In this document: one piece after another, positions 18,176 through 27,530 of the stretch
Numbering within the stretch: position 1 is the first letter of the stretch
Layout of the letters: each line of letters begins with the position of its first letter
From: Betaproteobacteria bacterium
GTDB lineage: Bacteria > Pseudomonadota > Gammaproteobacteria > Burkholderiales > SG8-39
Assembly (NCBI GenBank): GCA_947482825.1
Contig: CANKMT010000016.1
Location: forward strand, 1 to 64,000
Direction: 5' to 3'
Length of the DNA stretch: 64,000 bases
Translations under genes and position numbers: made by a program
Notes under the pieces: generated by a model
Seen by the model: only the letters and a program-made list of their open reading frames with translations
What the model was told of the DNA's origin: nothing
Database searches by the model: none

Positions 18176-18964
18176 TTAACGACCCGCCCGGTGGCCCAAA
18201 GCCCGGCAGATCTTCTCCGCCGTGTCCTTTACCAGCGCTCCCCACTGAGGCTTCATGCGATCGGCGGGTGTAGAAAGCGAAAGCGCTGCGATCAGGCCTC
18301 CGTGGTCGTCGCGGATCGGCGCCGCCACGCAGCGCACGCCGATCTCGACCTCTTCGTTGTCCGTGGCATAGCCCTGCTTCTGTGTGCGATCGAGGTCGCG
18401 CTCGAGCATCGCGAGGGTCGTCATCGAGTTCTTGCTATGCGCGACAAGCCCGGTGCGGCGGGCGTATTCGCGCAGGCGCGCTGAACCGTCTTCCAGCAGG
18501 AAGAGCTTGCCGGCCGCGGTTACATGGAGCGGCGCCCGGGCTCCAATCACATGGACGATGCGCATGGCCGAGCGGCCGCTGCTGGTGCGCTCGACGTACA
18601 CTATCTCGTCGTCCTGGCGCACCGAAAGGTTCACCGTCTCGCCGGTCTGGCCGTGGAGTTCGCGCATGATGGGAAGGGCGACTTCGCGCACGCTGATCCT
18701 CGACCTCACGAGCGTCCCCAGCTCCAGCAAGCGCATACCCAGCCGATAGCTTCCGGGTTCGATCCGGTCGACCAGGCGGTCGGCCGACATCGCTGCCAAA
18801 ATGCGGTGCGCGGTCGAGGGATGCAGGCCGGTGATCTGCGCAATCTGCTTGAGCCCGAGGGGTTCGGGATGTTCGGCAAGCACATCGAGCAGTTTCATCA
18901 TTCGCTCGACGACCTGGATGGGGTTCTTCTGGCTGTCCTTGGCTGCGGGCATTGTTTGCTGCAA
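18176..18964 (-). CDS. IclR-family transcriptional regulator
   Basis: The 262-residue regulator has an N-terminal winged HTH (residues about 18-80; LKQIAQITGLHPSTAHRILA) and a C-terminal IclR effector domain (about 95-255) with HVTAAGKLFLLED and the conserved GVRCVAAPIRDDHGGLIAALSL. It is divergent from the FMN-dependent 2-hydroxyacid dehydrogenase gene, with a 124-bp shared upstream region, so it most likely controls that gene. The ligand is unknown but could be a hydroxy or keto acid. Confidence 0.92.
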   Translation of the reverse strand: MQQTMPAAKDSQKNPIQVVERMMKLLDVLAEHPEPLGLKQIAQITGLHPSTAHRILAAMSADRLVDRIEPGSYRLGMRLLELGTLVRSRISVREVALPIMRELHGQTGETVNLSVRQDDEIVYVERTSSGRSAMRIVHVIGARAPLHVTAAGKLFLLEDGSARLREYARRTGLVAHSKNSMTTLAMLERDLDRTQKQGYATDNEEVEIGVRCVAAPIRDDHGGLIAALSLSTPADRMKPQWGALVKDTAEKICRALGHRAGR

Positions 18965-19088
18965 AGCATCAATTCGATGAGGGCCACATTGTAGCGACGT
19001 TTATCCCACGATGTGAAACGAACATAGCGGGGCAGCGTGCTACGATATGCCCCTACAAGTCGCTGATTTCGTTGGGGGGAGAATTCAG

Positions 19089-20228
19089 ATGCAAGTGGTC
19101 ACTAACATCGCGGACTTGCGCCGCATGGCGCAGAAAAGGGTCGCCAAGGCGATCTTTGACTACGTCGACCGAGGCTCCTACGACGAGAGCACGCTGCGAG
19201 CCAATACGACGGATCTCGATGCGCTCAAGTTCCGTCAACGTGTAGCGATAAACGTTGATAGTCGTTCAACGTCGATCAAAATGATCGGAAGCGACGTTAA
19301 GATGCCGGTTGCGATCGCGCCCACCGGCCTGACCGGGCTCAACTGGGCCGATGGTGAGATTCTCGGCGCACGGGCAGCTGAGCGCTTCGGCATCCCGTTC
19401 ACGCTTTCGACCATGTCGATCTGTTCGATCGAGGACGTCGCCGGCGCGGTCACCAAGCCTTTCTGGTTCCAGCTTTACGTCATGCGTGACCGCGGGTTCG
19501 CTGCCTCGCTGATCGAGCGGGCCAAGGCCGCCAAGTGCTCGGCCCTGATGCTGACGCTCGACCTGCAAATCCAGGGCCAGCGTCATCAGGACATCAAGAA
19601 CGGCCTCGCAGTGCCGCCGAAACTGACCCTTGAAACCCTGCTCGACGTCATGACCAAGCCCGCCTGGGCGCTGAACGTGATGACCAGCCGGCGCAGGTCG
19701 TTCGGCAACCTCGAGGGCCGCATCAAGAACGCCGATACGCTGACCACATTGTCGCAATGGATCGCCGGGCAGTTCGACCCCACGCTTTCGTGGGCCGACG
19801 TCGAATGGGTCAAGTCGCAATGGGGCGGCAAACTCATCCTCAAGGGGATTCTCGATGCCGAGGACGCGAAGATCGCCGCCGGCTGCGGTGTGGATGCGAT
19901 GGTCGTGTCCAATCACGGCGGCCGCCAGCTCGACGGCACGGTGTCGTCGATCCGCGCCCTGCCCGAGATCGTCCAGGCCGTCGGGGACCGCACCGAGGTG
20001 TGGTTCGACGGCGGCATTCGCTCGGGGCAGGACGTGCTCAAGGCGGTCGCACTCGGCGCGCGCGGCACGATGATCGGTAAATCCTTCCTGTATGGACTCG
20101 GTGCGATGGGCGAAGCGGGCGTTACCAAGGCGCTCGAGATCATCCACAAGGAGCTCGACGTTACGATGGCGCTTTGCGGCCTCAGGGACATCAAGGACGC
20201 GAGTCCTTCGATCCTGCGCGCCGCGTGA
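19089..20228 (+). CDS. FMN-dependent alpha-hydroxy-acid dehydrogenase (LldD/mandelate dehydrogenase family)
   Basis: The 379-residue flavoenzyme oxidises an L-2-hydroxy acid such as lactate to the 2-keto acid. The start is ATG 19089 (MQVVTNIADLRRMAQ), behind the purine-rich ggggggagaattcag. Family motifs are present: IAPTGLTGLNWADGE (FMN loop), FWFQLYVMRD, catalytic His in VVSNHGGRQLDG, and phosphate-binding DGGIRSGQDVLKAVALGA. No quinone partner is adjacent, as expected for the respiratory LldD type. The IclR gene upstream is its likely regulator. Whether the substrate is lactate, mandelate or another acid is open. Confidence 0.92.
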   Translation: MQVVTNIADLRRMAQKRVAKAIFDYVDRGSYDESTLRANTTDLDALKFRQRVAINVDSRSTSIKMIGSDVKMPVAIAPTGLTGLNWADGEILGARAAERFGIPFTLSTMSICSIEDVAGAVTKPFWFQLYVMRDRGFAASLIERAKAAKCSALMLTLDLQIQGQRHQDIKNGLAVPPKLTLETLLDVMTKPAWALNVMTSRRRSFGNLEGRIKNADTLTTLSQWIAGQFDPTLSWADVEWVKSQWGGKLILKGILDAEDAKIAAGCGVDAMVVSNHGGRQLDGTVSSIRALPEIVQAVGDRTEVWFDGGIRSGQDVLKAVALGARGTMIGKSFLYGLGAMGEAGVTKALEIIHKELDVTMALCGLRDIKDASPSILRAA

Positions 20229-20278
20229 AGGGCGTGTCCCGAACCTCCCGTCGCCTGCACTAAGAGGGGAAGCGCGAA

Positions 20279-22634
20279 GTGCCGATGACCCGCCCCACAC
20301 AGCAGATAGAACAGCTGATAGCGCGGGTCACGCTGTGGTTCCTCGTATTCTTCAGTTTCATCGCCTCGGCCGCGGTCCTCGTCCTGCTCCCGCATGGGAG
20401 CGGTGCTGCCAACGCGGCGCGCGTCACCGCGCCCCTGGCGATCTTTGTCGCCTGCCTTTTGGCCGTCCTCCTCGCGCGATGGAGCCGCGCGCGGACCGGG
20501 GCCGGACTCGTGATCGCGGTTGCCTACCTCACCATCCTCAACTATGTCGTGGTGGGCGGATTGGGATTGCACAGCTACGCCAATGCGCTGCTGGCAATCC
20601 TGATCGTGATCACCGCCCTGTTGATCGGGTATCGCGCGGGCCTGGCCGCCGCGGTGGTCGCAATCGTCACGGCGCTCGGCCTTTATTTCCTCGAGAAACG
20701 CGGCGATTTCCTGGATCCGGATGCTGTTGCAGCGATCCCGATCGCCAACATCCTGATCGTCTACTGCATCCTGTTCGGCGCTCTTGGCGCCGTGTTATCT
20801 GCATTTTCCAGGGCGTTCCGCGAAATACTGCACTCAACAGCGGATCAGGAGCATCGCTTTCGGCAGTTGTTCGACGCAGCGCCGCTGGGGTAGGTGATCC
20901 ATCGCGCCGGTCGCGTCCTGATGATCAACCGGGTCGCCGCGGCGGCTGCCGCCGCTAGCGGGGCCGAGGACATGATCGGAAAGGACGTCTTCGGCTTTCT
21001 ACATGGGGAGCAGCGCGAGGCGGCGCGCAAGCACCTGGCGGCCGCCGAAGCGGTCGAGACCTGCGTAAACCTGCCAGTCGAGTTTCGCATCACGGTCGCC
21101 GACGGCAGGGAGCGCCGTTTCGAGGCCACCACCACGCCAATCGTGCTGGCCGACGGCCCTGCCTTGTTTACGATGCTGCGCGACGTGACCCGGGCGCGCG
21201 AGGCGAGCGCCGCGCTGGCTGCGGCCAAGGAGCAGGCCGAATCCTCGAACCGCGCGAAGTCGCAGTTCCTCGCGAACATGAGCCACGAGATCCGCACGCC
21301 GCTGAACGACGTGCTAGGAATGGCCGACCTCCTGCGGGGCACGCCGCTGAGCGCAGAGCAGCGGCGTTACTGCGAAGCGATCGCCGCTTCTGCGCGTTCA
21401 TTGCGCGACCTGCTTGACGGCGTGCTCGACCTGGCAAAGATCGAAGCCGGCAAGATGGACCTGGAGCACGAGGAGTTCGATCTTTCGCGATTGGTCCAGG
21501 ATCTCGTTTCGATCTACCGCGAGCTGGCGGGCGCGGCCAAGACCGAGTTTGTCGCGTCGGTCGAACTGCCCGCGGGCAGCCGCTACATCGGCGACTCGCT
21601 GCGTGTGCGGCAGGTGCTGGGCAATCTCTTGGGCAACGCGGTCAAGTTCACCGAAGGCGGCAAGATCGAATTCGAGGTTCGCCCGCGCGAACCACGCAAC
21701 GGCGATGCGCGAAAGTGGATTCTCTTTACCGTCAAGGACAGCGGGATCGGGATGGACGAGCAAGCGCGCGCCAAGCTCTTCCAGCCTTTCACCCAAGCCG
21801 ACACCTCGACCACGCGCCGATTCGGTGGAACCGGTCTGGGGCTCGCGATCGCAAGGAATCTCGTCGATCTCATGGGAGGCACGCTTGAAGTCCAGAGCGC
21901 CCCAGGCGCCGGCTCGACGTTCAGCGTCAGTTTGCCTTTTGACGGGGCGGAAGCGTCGATCGACGAGTCGCGAGCGCCCTGGGAGCTGTCCGGTACGCGC
22001 GGCGCCGCCGCCAGTCTGCGCTCGCAGTCCGTGCTCCTCATCGAAGACAACGAGATCAACCAGGAAGTGGCCCGCACTGTGCTCGAGCAGGCCGGGCACC
22101 GCGTGCAGGTGGCCGGCGACGGCGCCGAGGGCGTGCACAAGTGGGCGCGCGGGCGGTTCGATTGCGTGCTCATGGATTGCCTGATGCCGGTCATGGACGG
22201 TTACGAGGCCACCCGCGAGATCCGCGCGCGCGAGGCCCGGCGCGGCGCAGGGCACGTTCGGATCATCTCCCTCACGGCGAGCAACATGGCGGAGGATCGC
22301 GCGCGCTGCCTGGCCGCAGGCATGGACGACTTCCTCTCAAAGCCTTTCGAGTCGGCCTCCCTGCTCGCACTTGTCGAAGGCCATAGTGTGCGCCCCGAGG
22401 CGAAACCCCTTGTGGCCTCGAGTCCCGCATCGTGCGACCCGGCCGCGCTCGCGGTCCTGCTGAAACTCGACCGCAAACAGCCGGGGTTCCTGGGCAAGCT
22501 GATCGCGATTTTTGCGCATCGACCAGGCCATCGAGCTGGCGGACCGGATGCACGACGCGTTCGTGCACGCCAGGCCGATGCTGATCGAGCACCTGGAAGG
22601 TTACAAGTCCGGACGCAAGGCCGACATTTCCTGA
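20279..22634 (+). pseudogene. Hybrid sensor histidine kinase, broken by an in-frame TAG and a 3-prime truncation
   Basis: One frame encodes a membrane input domain with about six hydrophobic segments (20279-20830), a PAS domain, HisKA with FLANMSHEIRTPLNDVLGMA, a HATPase with GGTGLGLAIARNLVDLMGG, a receiver domain with the phospho-Asp in VLMDCLMPVMDG, and the first helix of an HPt-like domain. TAG at 20891-20893 splits the PAS domain at LFDAAPLG*VIHRAGRV, where one residue is expected; TTG-to-TAG would explain it. After KLIAIF (about 22510) the frame no longer codes sensibly. A different frame gives a 43-codon tail ending at 22634, 14 bp before mnmC. The histidine phosphotransfer site is missing. 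The track's 714-residue ORF runs on antisense into mnmC and is not real there. Confidence 0.85.
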
Positions 22635-22648
22635 ACCGCGGTCCGGCC

Positions 22649-24499
22649 TCAGCGGTTGCGGCGCGCGGCGCGCCGCCCAAAGCGCTCCGGCGCCACCGCG
22701 TCGGCGAGCCGCGCCTCCACGGGCAGCGGCTCCGATTCCAGACGGCTGGCGAGCAGCTCGGCCATCAGCGAGCACCACAGGATGCCGCGCGAGCCGTACG
22801 CGAAGGCGCCATGGATTGCCTCGAGACCGGGAAGCGCGCCTACCAACGGCAGGCGGTCAGGCGCCACGGCACGAAATCCGACCCGCCCTTCAAGCGCGGA
22901 AGGTTCGAAGCCGGCTTCGGCCCCCGGAAGGATTCGCGCGAGTCTTTCGAGGTTGCCGGCATGGCTGTCGGCCCTTGGCGATGGGTCGGTGTCGTCGATG
23001 TCGAAACTCGCGCCGGCCACCGCGAATCCGTCAACTGAAGGAATCACCATTCCGCCGCGCAGGAGCACGGCGCGAGGTGCGGAAAACTTCGCCGATGGCA
23101 GGTAGGTGACCTGCCCGCGTACGCTGCGCAACGTCACGTCGGCCATCGGTGACAGCCGCAAGGCGTCTGCGGCGTTGGCCAGGATGGCCACCGGGGCTTC
23201 GGCAATGAGGTGCCCGCCGGCCTCGCGCGCGGCCCAGCCGCTTGCGCTGCGCGTGAGCGTTGCGACTTCAGTGTCGAACAAGGTTCGTGTGCCGGCCTTT
23301 GCGAGCAGCGAGCGCGCGAGGCTCGCAGGCTGCACCCAGCCCGCGCTTTCGAACCACAAGCCGCCGGTTGCAACCGGTGCGCCCACCCTGGCCGATGCCT
23401 CGGCTGCAGAGAGATGGGCCGCGTACCCGACGGGGTAACCCAACTGTTCGAGCGCCGCGCGCTGCGAGGCGTCCTCTTCGTCGCTGCGCGGCATCTGCAG
23501 GACCCCGCATCGCGACCATGAGAGGCCGTCGAGCTGGGGCCACTGCGTGATCGCATAGAGATAGGCGGCGCGGCTCAATTGCGCGAGCAGGCTGTCGTCG
23601 CGCGTGACTAGCGGGTGGAACACGCCGGCGTGGTTGCCCGAGGCTTCCATGGCCGGCGAGGGGCGGCGGTCGACAAGCACGGTTTCCCAGCCACGCGAAG
23701 CAAGCCGCTCGCAGACGGCGCTGCCGGCCAGTCCGGCGCCAATGACAATTGCACGCCGGTCCGGGATCGGGGGTGTTGCGACGGTGCGCGAGAAGCGGCC
23801 GCAAAGCATTTCGCGCTTTCTGGCGAATCCGGGGCGTTTCTCGACTGAAAATCCCGCAGTGCCGAGGCAGTCGCGCACGGCGGATGCGACGGTGTAGGTG
23901 GCGAAGGTGGCGCCGTCCGCGGCGAGCCTGGGGAGCTTTCCGAGGACCTGTGCCGACCACATGTCCGGGTTCTTTGCTGGCGAGAACCCATCGAGGTAGA
24001 AGGCGTCCGCGGCGAGGCGCAGTTGCGGCATTGCGGCCGCCACGTCCGCGAAACAAAGAGTCAGCACGACACGGCCGCCCTCGAACTCGATGCGATGCAT
24101 GCCGGGCACGAGCATCGGCCAGGTCTCGCGCAACTCGCGCGCGAGCGACTCGAACTCGGGGTGCAATGCATGCAGTTGCGCCAGGTCGGAAACGGCAAAC
24201 GGATGCTTCTCGACCGAAACGTAGTGCAGCTTCGCGCATTGCCCGGGTCCGGCCTTCCATGCGGCCCAGGTCGCGAGGAAATTCAGCCCGTACCCGAAGC
24301 CGGTCTCGAGGATCGTGAATCGTGGCCGCAGGCGCCAGCGTTCCGGCAGGCCGTTGCCGCCGAGGAACACGTGCCGGGCCTGCCGTGGTCCCCCTTCGGC
24401 CGAGTGGTAGATGTCGTCGTATGCAGCGGAGTACGGCGTGCCGTCATCGAACGCGAGTTGTGCGGGGATCAGTGGCGCGGGGAAAGTGTGGGAGGACAC
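22649..24499 (-). CDS. mnmC: Bifunctional tRNA 5-methylaminomethyl-2-thiouridine biosynthesis protein MnmC
   Basis: This 616-residue enzyme completes mnm5s2U34 in tRNA wobble positions. The N-terminal methyltransferase (MnmC2, residues about 1-235) has the SAM loop LETGFGYGLNFLATW and catalytic FYLDGFSPAKNPDMW. The C-terminal FAD oxidoreductase (MnmC1, from about 250) begins with VIGAGLAGSAVCERLASRG and ends with GALPGLEAIHGAFAYGSRG. Both halves look intact. It faces the broken sensor kinase tail to tail. Confidence 0.96.
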   Translation of the reverse strand: MSSHTFPAPLIPAQLAFDDGTPYSAAYDDIYHSAEGGPRQARHVFLGGNGLPERWRLRPRFTILETGFGYGLNFLATWAAWKAGPGQCAKLHYVSVEKHPFAVSDLAQLHALHPEFESLARELRETWPMLVPGMHRIEFEGGRVVLTLCFADVAAAMPQLRLAADAFYLDGFSPAKNPDMWSAQVLGKLPRLAADGATFATYTVASAVRDCLGTAGFSVEKRPGFARKREMLCGRFSRTVATPPIPDRRAIVIGAGLAGSAVCERLASRGWETVLVDRRPSPAMEASGNHAGVFHPLVTRDDSLLAQLSRAAYLYAITQWPQLDGLSWSRCGVLQMPRSDEEDASQRAALEQLGYPVGYAAHLSAAEASARVGAPVATGGLWFESAGWVQPASLARSLLAKAGTRTLFDTEVATLTRSASGWAAREAGGHLIAEAPVAILANAADALRLSPMADVTLRSVRGQVTYLPSAKFSAPRAVLLRGGMVIPSVDGFAVAGASFDIDDTDPSPRADSHAGNLERLARILPGAEAGFEPSALEGRVGFRAVAPDRLPLVGALPGLEAIHGAFAYGSRGILWCSLMAELLASRLESEPLPVEARLADAVAPERFGRRAARRNR

Positions 24500-24554
24500 T
24501 CGCCCTACCGTGCTTCAACCAAGAGCATCCATTTGGTCAGCATTCAGAGATATG

Positions 24555-24620
24555 CCGATGGCAGTATTTCACCCTGGAAGCCAAGCCCAGAGCCGACCAA
24601 TAGATAAAATTGGCAGCAAT
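24555..24620. repeat. 65-bp dispersed noncoding repeat, copy A
   Basis: The stretch starting ccgatggcagtatttcac and ending aattggcagcaat aligns along its length with 33917-33981. Shared blocks are gatggcagta, ggaagccaa and tggcagca. It fills much of the 175-bp gap between mnmC and the TacA-type gene, which otherwise shows nothing. Confidence 0.5.
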
Positions 24621-24674
24621 TCGATTGCCGGACGCTCTTCTCCTGCAACTTCGCGGCAGACGTCGGCAACCAAG

Positions 24675-24956
24675 TCAACGACCCGTGTGCGCGGCGTGGC
24701 GCTTGAGCGCGCGCTTCAACGCTGCATTTGGTTTGGCGGGCCGATCGATCTCCGCAAGAAATGCCAGGAAATCCTTCGGGATCAGGGTGATCGATTCATG
24801 CGCCTGCACGACCTGCTCGGCCGACGCGAGCGCATGCGAGAGAACGAACTCGGAGATGCTGACTCGAGTGTAGGTGGCCGCCTTGTCGAGAAGTTGACGC
24901 GCGTGAGCGTCGCAGCGGATGTGAAGCCGGCCGTTCCTGATCATCTTCGTTCCCAA
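24675..24956 (-). CDS. Orphan TacA/DUF1778-type antitoxin
   Basis: The small protein has the DUF1778 ribbon-helix-helix pattern: RLHIRCDAHARQLLDKAATYTRVSISEFVLSHALASAEQVV, then the typical ESITLIPKDFLAFLAEIDRPAKPNAALKRALKR. TacA antitoxins repress their operon and neutralise a GNAT tRNA-acetylating toxin encoded downstream. I chose TTG 24956 because GGAGG lies 5 bp before it; ATG 24944 or 24986 are alternatives. Downstream there are only about 175 bp before mnmC, with no acetyltransferase reading frame, so the toxin is missing. It may be a remnant or an antitoxin acting on a distant toxin. Confidence 0.7.
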   Translation of the reverse strand: MGTKMIRNGRLHIRCDAHARQLLDKAATYTRVSISEFVLSHALASAEQVVQAHESITLIPKDFLAFLAEIDRPAKPNAALKRALKRHAAHTGR

Positions 24957-25177
24957 AGGTACCTCCCAATCCTCGTTCCTTTGCATTGTCCGCCAACTGC
25001 GCGGGCAGTGCACTGTCAGGTGCGCGATCAATGCCCTCGCATTCCACGTCGAGGTCCATGTGGAAGTCTGCGAGCGCTGTGTCTTCGTGGAGAAGGGTAA
25101 AATCTAGCTCGAACCCGATTTTGGCGCTGCCGCCGCGGAATCCCGCGTCGCCGCGTGCCTAGATGGAGGAATTGTCC

Positions 25178-26695
25178 ATGAATAAGCCCGCAGATTTGAA
25201 ACTCGCGACCGTCCCCATGTGGATCAACGGCAAGGCCGTCGTTCCCGCGCTGCGCATGGGCGAGGTCTTCAATCCGGCCACCGGCTCGGTAGCCAAGCAG
25301 GTGCCGTATGCCGATGCCGCGACCATCGACGCCGCCGTCAAGGCCGCCGCGGCCGCCCTGCCGGCCTGGCGCGATGCGCCGCCGCTGCGCCGCGCGCGCG
25401 TGATGCAGAAATTCCTGCAGCTCCTGCAGGATCACCAGAAGGAACTGGCCGAGCTGGTCACCGCCGAGCACGGCAAGACGCTGCCGGACGCGATGGGTTC
25501 GGTGCAGCGGGGCATGGAAGTGGTCGAATTCGCCTGCGGCATTCCACATCTGCTCAAAGGCGAGTTCTCCGAGAACGTCGGCACCGGAGTGGATTGCCAC
25601 TCGCTGCGCCAGCCGGTGGGCGTGTGCGCGGGCATCACGCCGTTTAACTTCCCGGTCATGGTGCCGCTGTGGATGTTCCCGGTGGCGATTGCGTGCGGGA
25701 ACACCTTCATCCTCAAGCCGTCCGAAAAAGTTCCGTCGGCTTCGGTGCGCATGGCCGAACTGTTCAAGGAAGCCGGCCTGCCCGATGGCGTGCTCAACGT
25801 CGTGCATGGCGACAAGGCCGCGGTCGATGCGATCCTGGCGCATCCCGGCATCAGCGCCGTGTCATTCGTCGGCTCTACGCCGATCGCGAAATATATCTAC
25901 GAAACCTGCGCTCACCACGGTAAGCGAGTGCAGGCACTGGGCGGCGCCAAGAACCACGCAGTCGTATTGCCCGACGCGGACATGGAGTTCGCCGCCGACG
26001 CGATGATCGGCGCGGCCTACGGGTCGGCGGGCGAGCGCTGCATGGCGATCTCTGCGGTCGTCGCCGTGGGCGACGCGGCGGACCCGATCGTGGCCTTGCT
26101 CAAGAAAAAGGCCGAGGCGATCAAGATCGGCCCCGGCACGATGGACGGCGCCGACATGGGTCCGCTGGTCACCGGCGCGCACCGCGACAAAGTCAAGGGT
26201 TACGTCGATGCCGGCGTGAAGGAAGGGGCGAAGATCGTGTCCGATGGGCGCGGCTACGTGGTCAAGGGCCACGAGAACGGGTTCTTCATCGGCACCACGC
26301 TGTTCGACGAAGTGAAGCCCGGGATGAGCATCTACAAGGACGAGATCTTCGGCCCGGTGCTGATCGTGCTGCGCGTGAAGACGCTCGACGAGGCGATTGC
26401 GCTCGTGAATTCGAACCCGTACGCCAACGGCGTCGCGATCTTCACCGAATCCGGTGGCGCCGCGCGCCGGTTCGAGAACGAGATCCAGGTCGGCATGGTC
26501 GGCGTCAATGTCCCGATCCCGGTGCCGGTCGCGTTTTATTCGTTCGGCGGCTGGAAGAACTCGCTCTTCGGCGACCTCCACGTGCACGGCGCCGAAGGCG
26601 TCAAGTTCTACACGCGCACCAAGGTCGTCACCACCCGCTGGCCGCATACAGACACGCCGGTGCGCGGCGGGTTCAACATGCCGACCCTGGGGTAA
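25178..26695 (+). CDS. mmsA: CoA-acylating methylmalonate-semialdehyde dehydrogenase
   Basis: The 505-residue NAD- and CoA-dependent aldehyde dehydrogenase converts methylmalonate semialdehyde to propionyl-CoA, or malonate semialdehyde to acetyl-CoA, in valine, beta-alanine or inositol breakdown. The start is ATG 25178, with ggagga 7 bp before it. The MmsA pattern is clear: FVGSTPIAKYIYETCAHHGKRVQALGGAKNH, and catalytic Cys in GSAGERCMAISAVVAVG. There is no Glu base in the usual GG(A/T)E site, which is typical of CoA-acylating members. The stop is inside the A-rich start of the hairpin element that follows. No mmsB is adjacent. Confidence 0.95.
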   Translation: MNKPADLKLATVPMWINGKAVVPALRMGEVFNPATGSVAKQVPYADAATIDAAVKAAAAALPAWRDAPPLRRARVMQKFLQLLQDHQKELAELVTAEHGKTLPDAMGSVQRGMEVVEFACGIPHLLKGEFSENVGTGVDCHSLRQPVGVCAGITPFNFPVMVPLWMFPVAIACGNTFILKPSEKVPSASVRMAELFKEAGLPDGVLNVVHGDKAAVDAILAHPGISAVSFVGSTPIAKYIYETCAHHGKRVQALGGAKNHAVVLPDADMEFAADAMIGAAYGSAGERCMAISAVVAVGDAADPIVALLKKKAEAIKIGPGTMDGADMGPLVTGAHRDKVKGYVDAGVKEGAKIVSDGRGYVVKGHENGFFIGTTLFDEVKPGMSIYKDEIFGPVLIVLRVKTLDEAIALVNSNPYANGVAIFTESGGAARRFENEIQVGMVGVNVPIPVPVAFYSFGGWKNSLFGDLHVHGAEGVKFYTRTKVVTTRWPHTDTPVRGGFNMPTLG

Positions 26696-26803
26696 TAAAA
26701 GAATAAAAGAATAAAAGGGGCCAGGCTCGATTTTCCCTTGAGGCCGTCAATCTTTTGCGGTCTTCGCGGAAAATCGAACCTGGCCCCTTTTATTCCTTTT
26801 ATT
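26694..26803. repeat. REP-like long hairpin, possible bidirectional terminator
   Basis: Three tandem aataaaag units (26694-26717) lead into ggggccaggctcgattttcc. After about 30 bp the inverted copy ggaaaatcgaacctggcccc follows, with ttttattccttttatt. The arms match over about 34 bp with one mismatch and one indel. The element sits between convergent genes and overlaps the stop codons of both mmsA and the RraA-like gene. It resembles betaproteobacterial REP/BIME elements and could stop transcription from both sides. Confidence 0.8.
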
Positions 26804-27527
26804 TGCGTTTCGCGTTGGCGAGGTCGGGGACCGAGGCGCCGGCTGCGATCTGCGCGAGGCGGTCCTCCTCGTAGCGCACCAGCCGCTTGACGACGGCCAT
26901 CACGTCGGCGGCGCGGGAGAGGGGAACGAAGCAGACGCCCACTTCATCGGCGACCACGAGGTCGCCCGGCCGCACTTGGATGCCGCAGATCGTGACCGGG
27001 ACGTTGATCGCCGTGGTTTCGATGCGCCACTTGCCGGTGACCGGGCTCGCGCCGCGCGACCAGACCGGGTAGCCAATGGCGCGCTGGTGGTCGATGTCGC
27101 GCACGGCGCCGTCGACGATCGCGCCGAGCTCTCCCTGGCGCTTGCCGATCGACGCCGAGATCGCGCCCATGCTCGAGATGCCTTCGATGCCCTGGATCAC
27201 GAGCACGTCGCCGGGTTCGGCCAGGTTGTGCGCCTCAATCTCCCCCAATCGCGACACCTTTGCGGCGACCGCTTCGGCCACCGGGATGTCGAGTCTGCGG
27301 TTCAGCGCGGTGAGCGCTTGTCCGGCGATGCGCGCGCCGGGGTCGGTCGGCCGCAATACCGCCGCCGGAACGCCGCACGCGATGCCGAGTTCGTCGCAAG
27401 CGTCGGAGACCAACCCCGACAGGTCGCCGAGCGCGCGGTATGCGGATAGCAGCTCCGCGGGCAGGCGCGGCAATTCCAGCGTGCCGATCTTGTCGCGGGG
27501 GATCTTGCCCGTGAGTGTCTTCACCAT
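26799..27527 (-). CDS. RraA-family protein (aldolase/regulator-like)
   Basis: The 242-residue protein has the RraA/4-hydroxy-4-methyl-2-oxoglutarate aldolase fold: SDACDELGIACGVPA near residue 40, EPGDVLVIQGIEGISSMGAI near 103 and GAIVDGAVRDIDHQRAIGYPVWSRG near 133, carrying the conserved G-x-V-D-G-x-x-R-D metal-site pattern. Family members are either divalent-metal aldolases/decarboxylases of keto acids or RNase E inhibitors. The metal-site Arg-Asp and the catabolic context favour an enzyme. Its gene follows the SMP-30 gene by 3 bp on the same strand. The stop codon lies in the hairpin element. Confidence 0.85.
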   Translation of the reverse strand: MVKTLTGKIPRDKIGTLELPRLPAELLSAYRALGDLSGLVSDACDELGIACGVPAAVLRPTDPGARIAGQALTALNRRLDIPVAEAVAAKVSRLGEIEAHNLAEPGDVLVIQGIEGISSMGAISASIGKRQGELGAIVDGAVRDIDHQRAIGYPVWSRGASPVTGKWRIETTAINVPVTICGIQVRPGDLVVADEVGVCFVPLSRAADVMAVVKRLVRYEEDRLAQIAAGASVPDLANAKRK

Positions 27528-27530
27528 GGC

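Noticed and set aside
22630-23038. C-terminal extension of the 714-residue sensor-kinase ORF
   Set aside because: It lies antisense to the well-conserved MnmC C-terminus and has no family character; the real frame was lost near 22510.
24411-25100. 229-codon plus-strand ORF across the mnmC/TacA gap
   Set aside because: It overlaps mnmC and the antitoxin antisense and has no recognisable domain; it is an open frame by chance.
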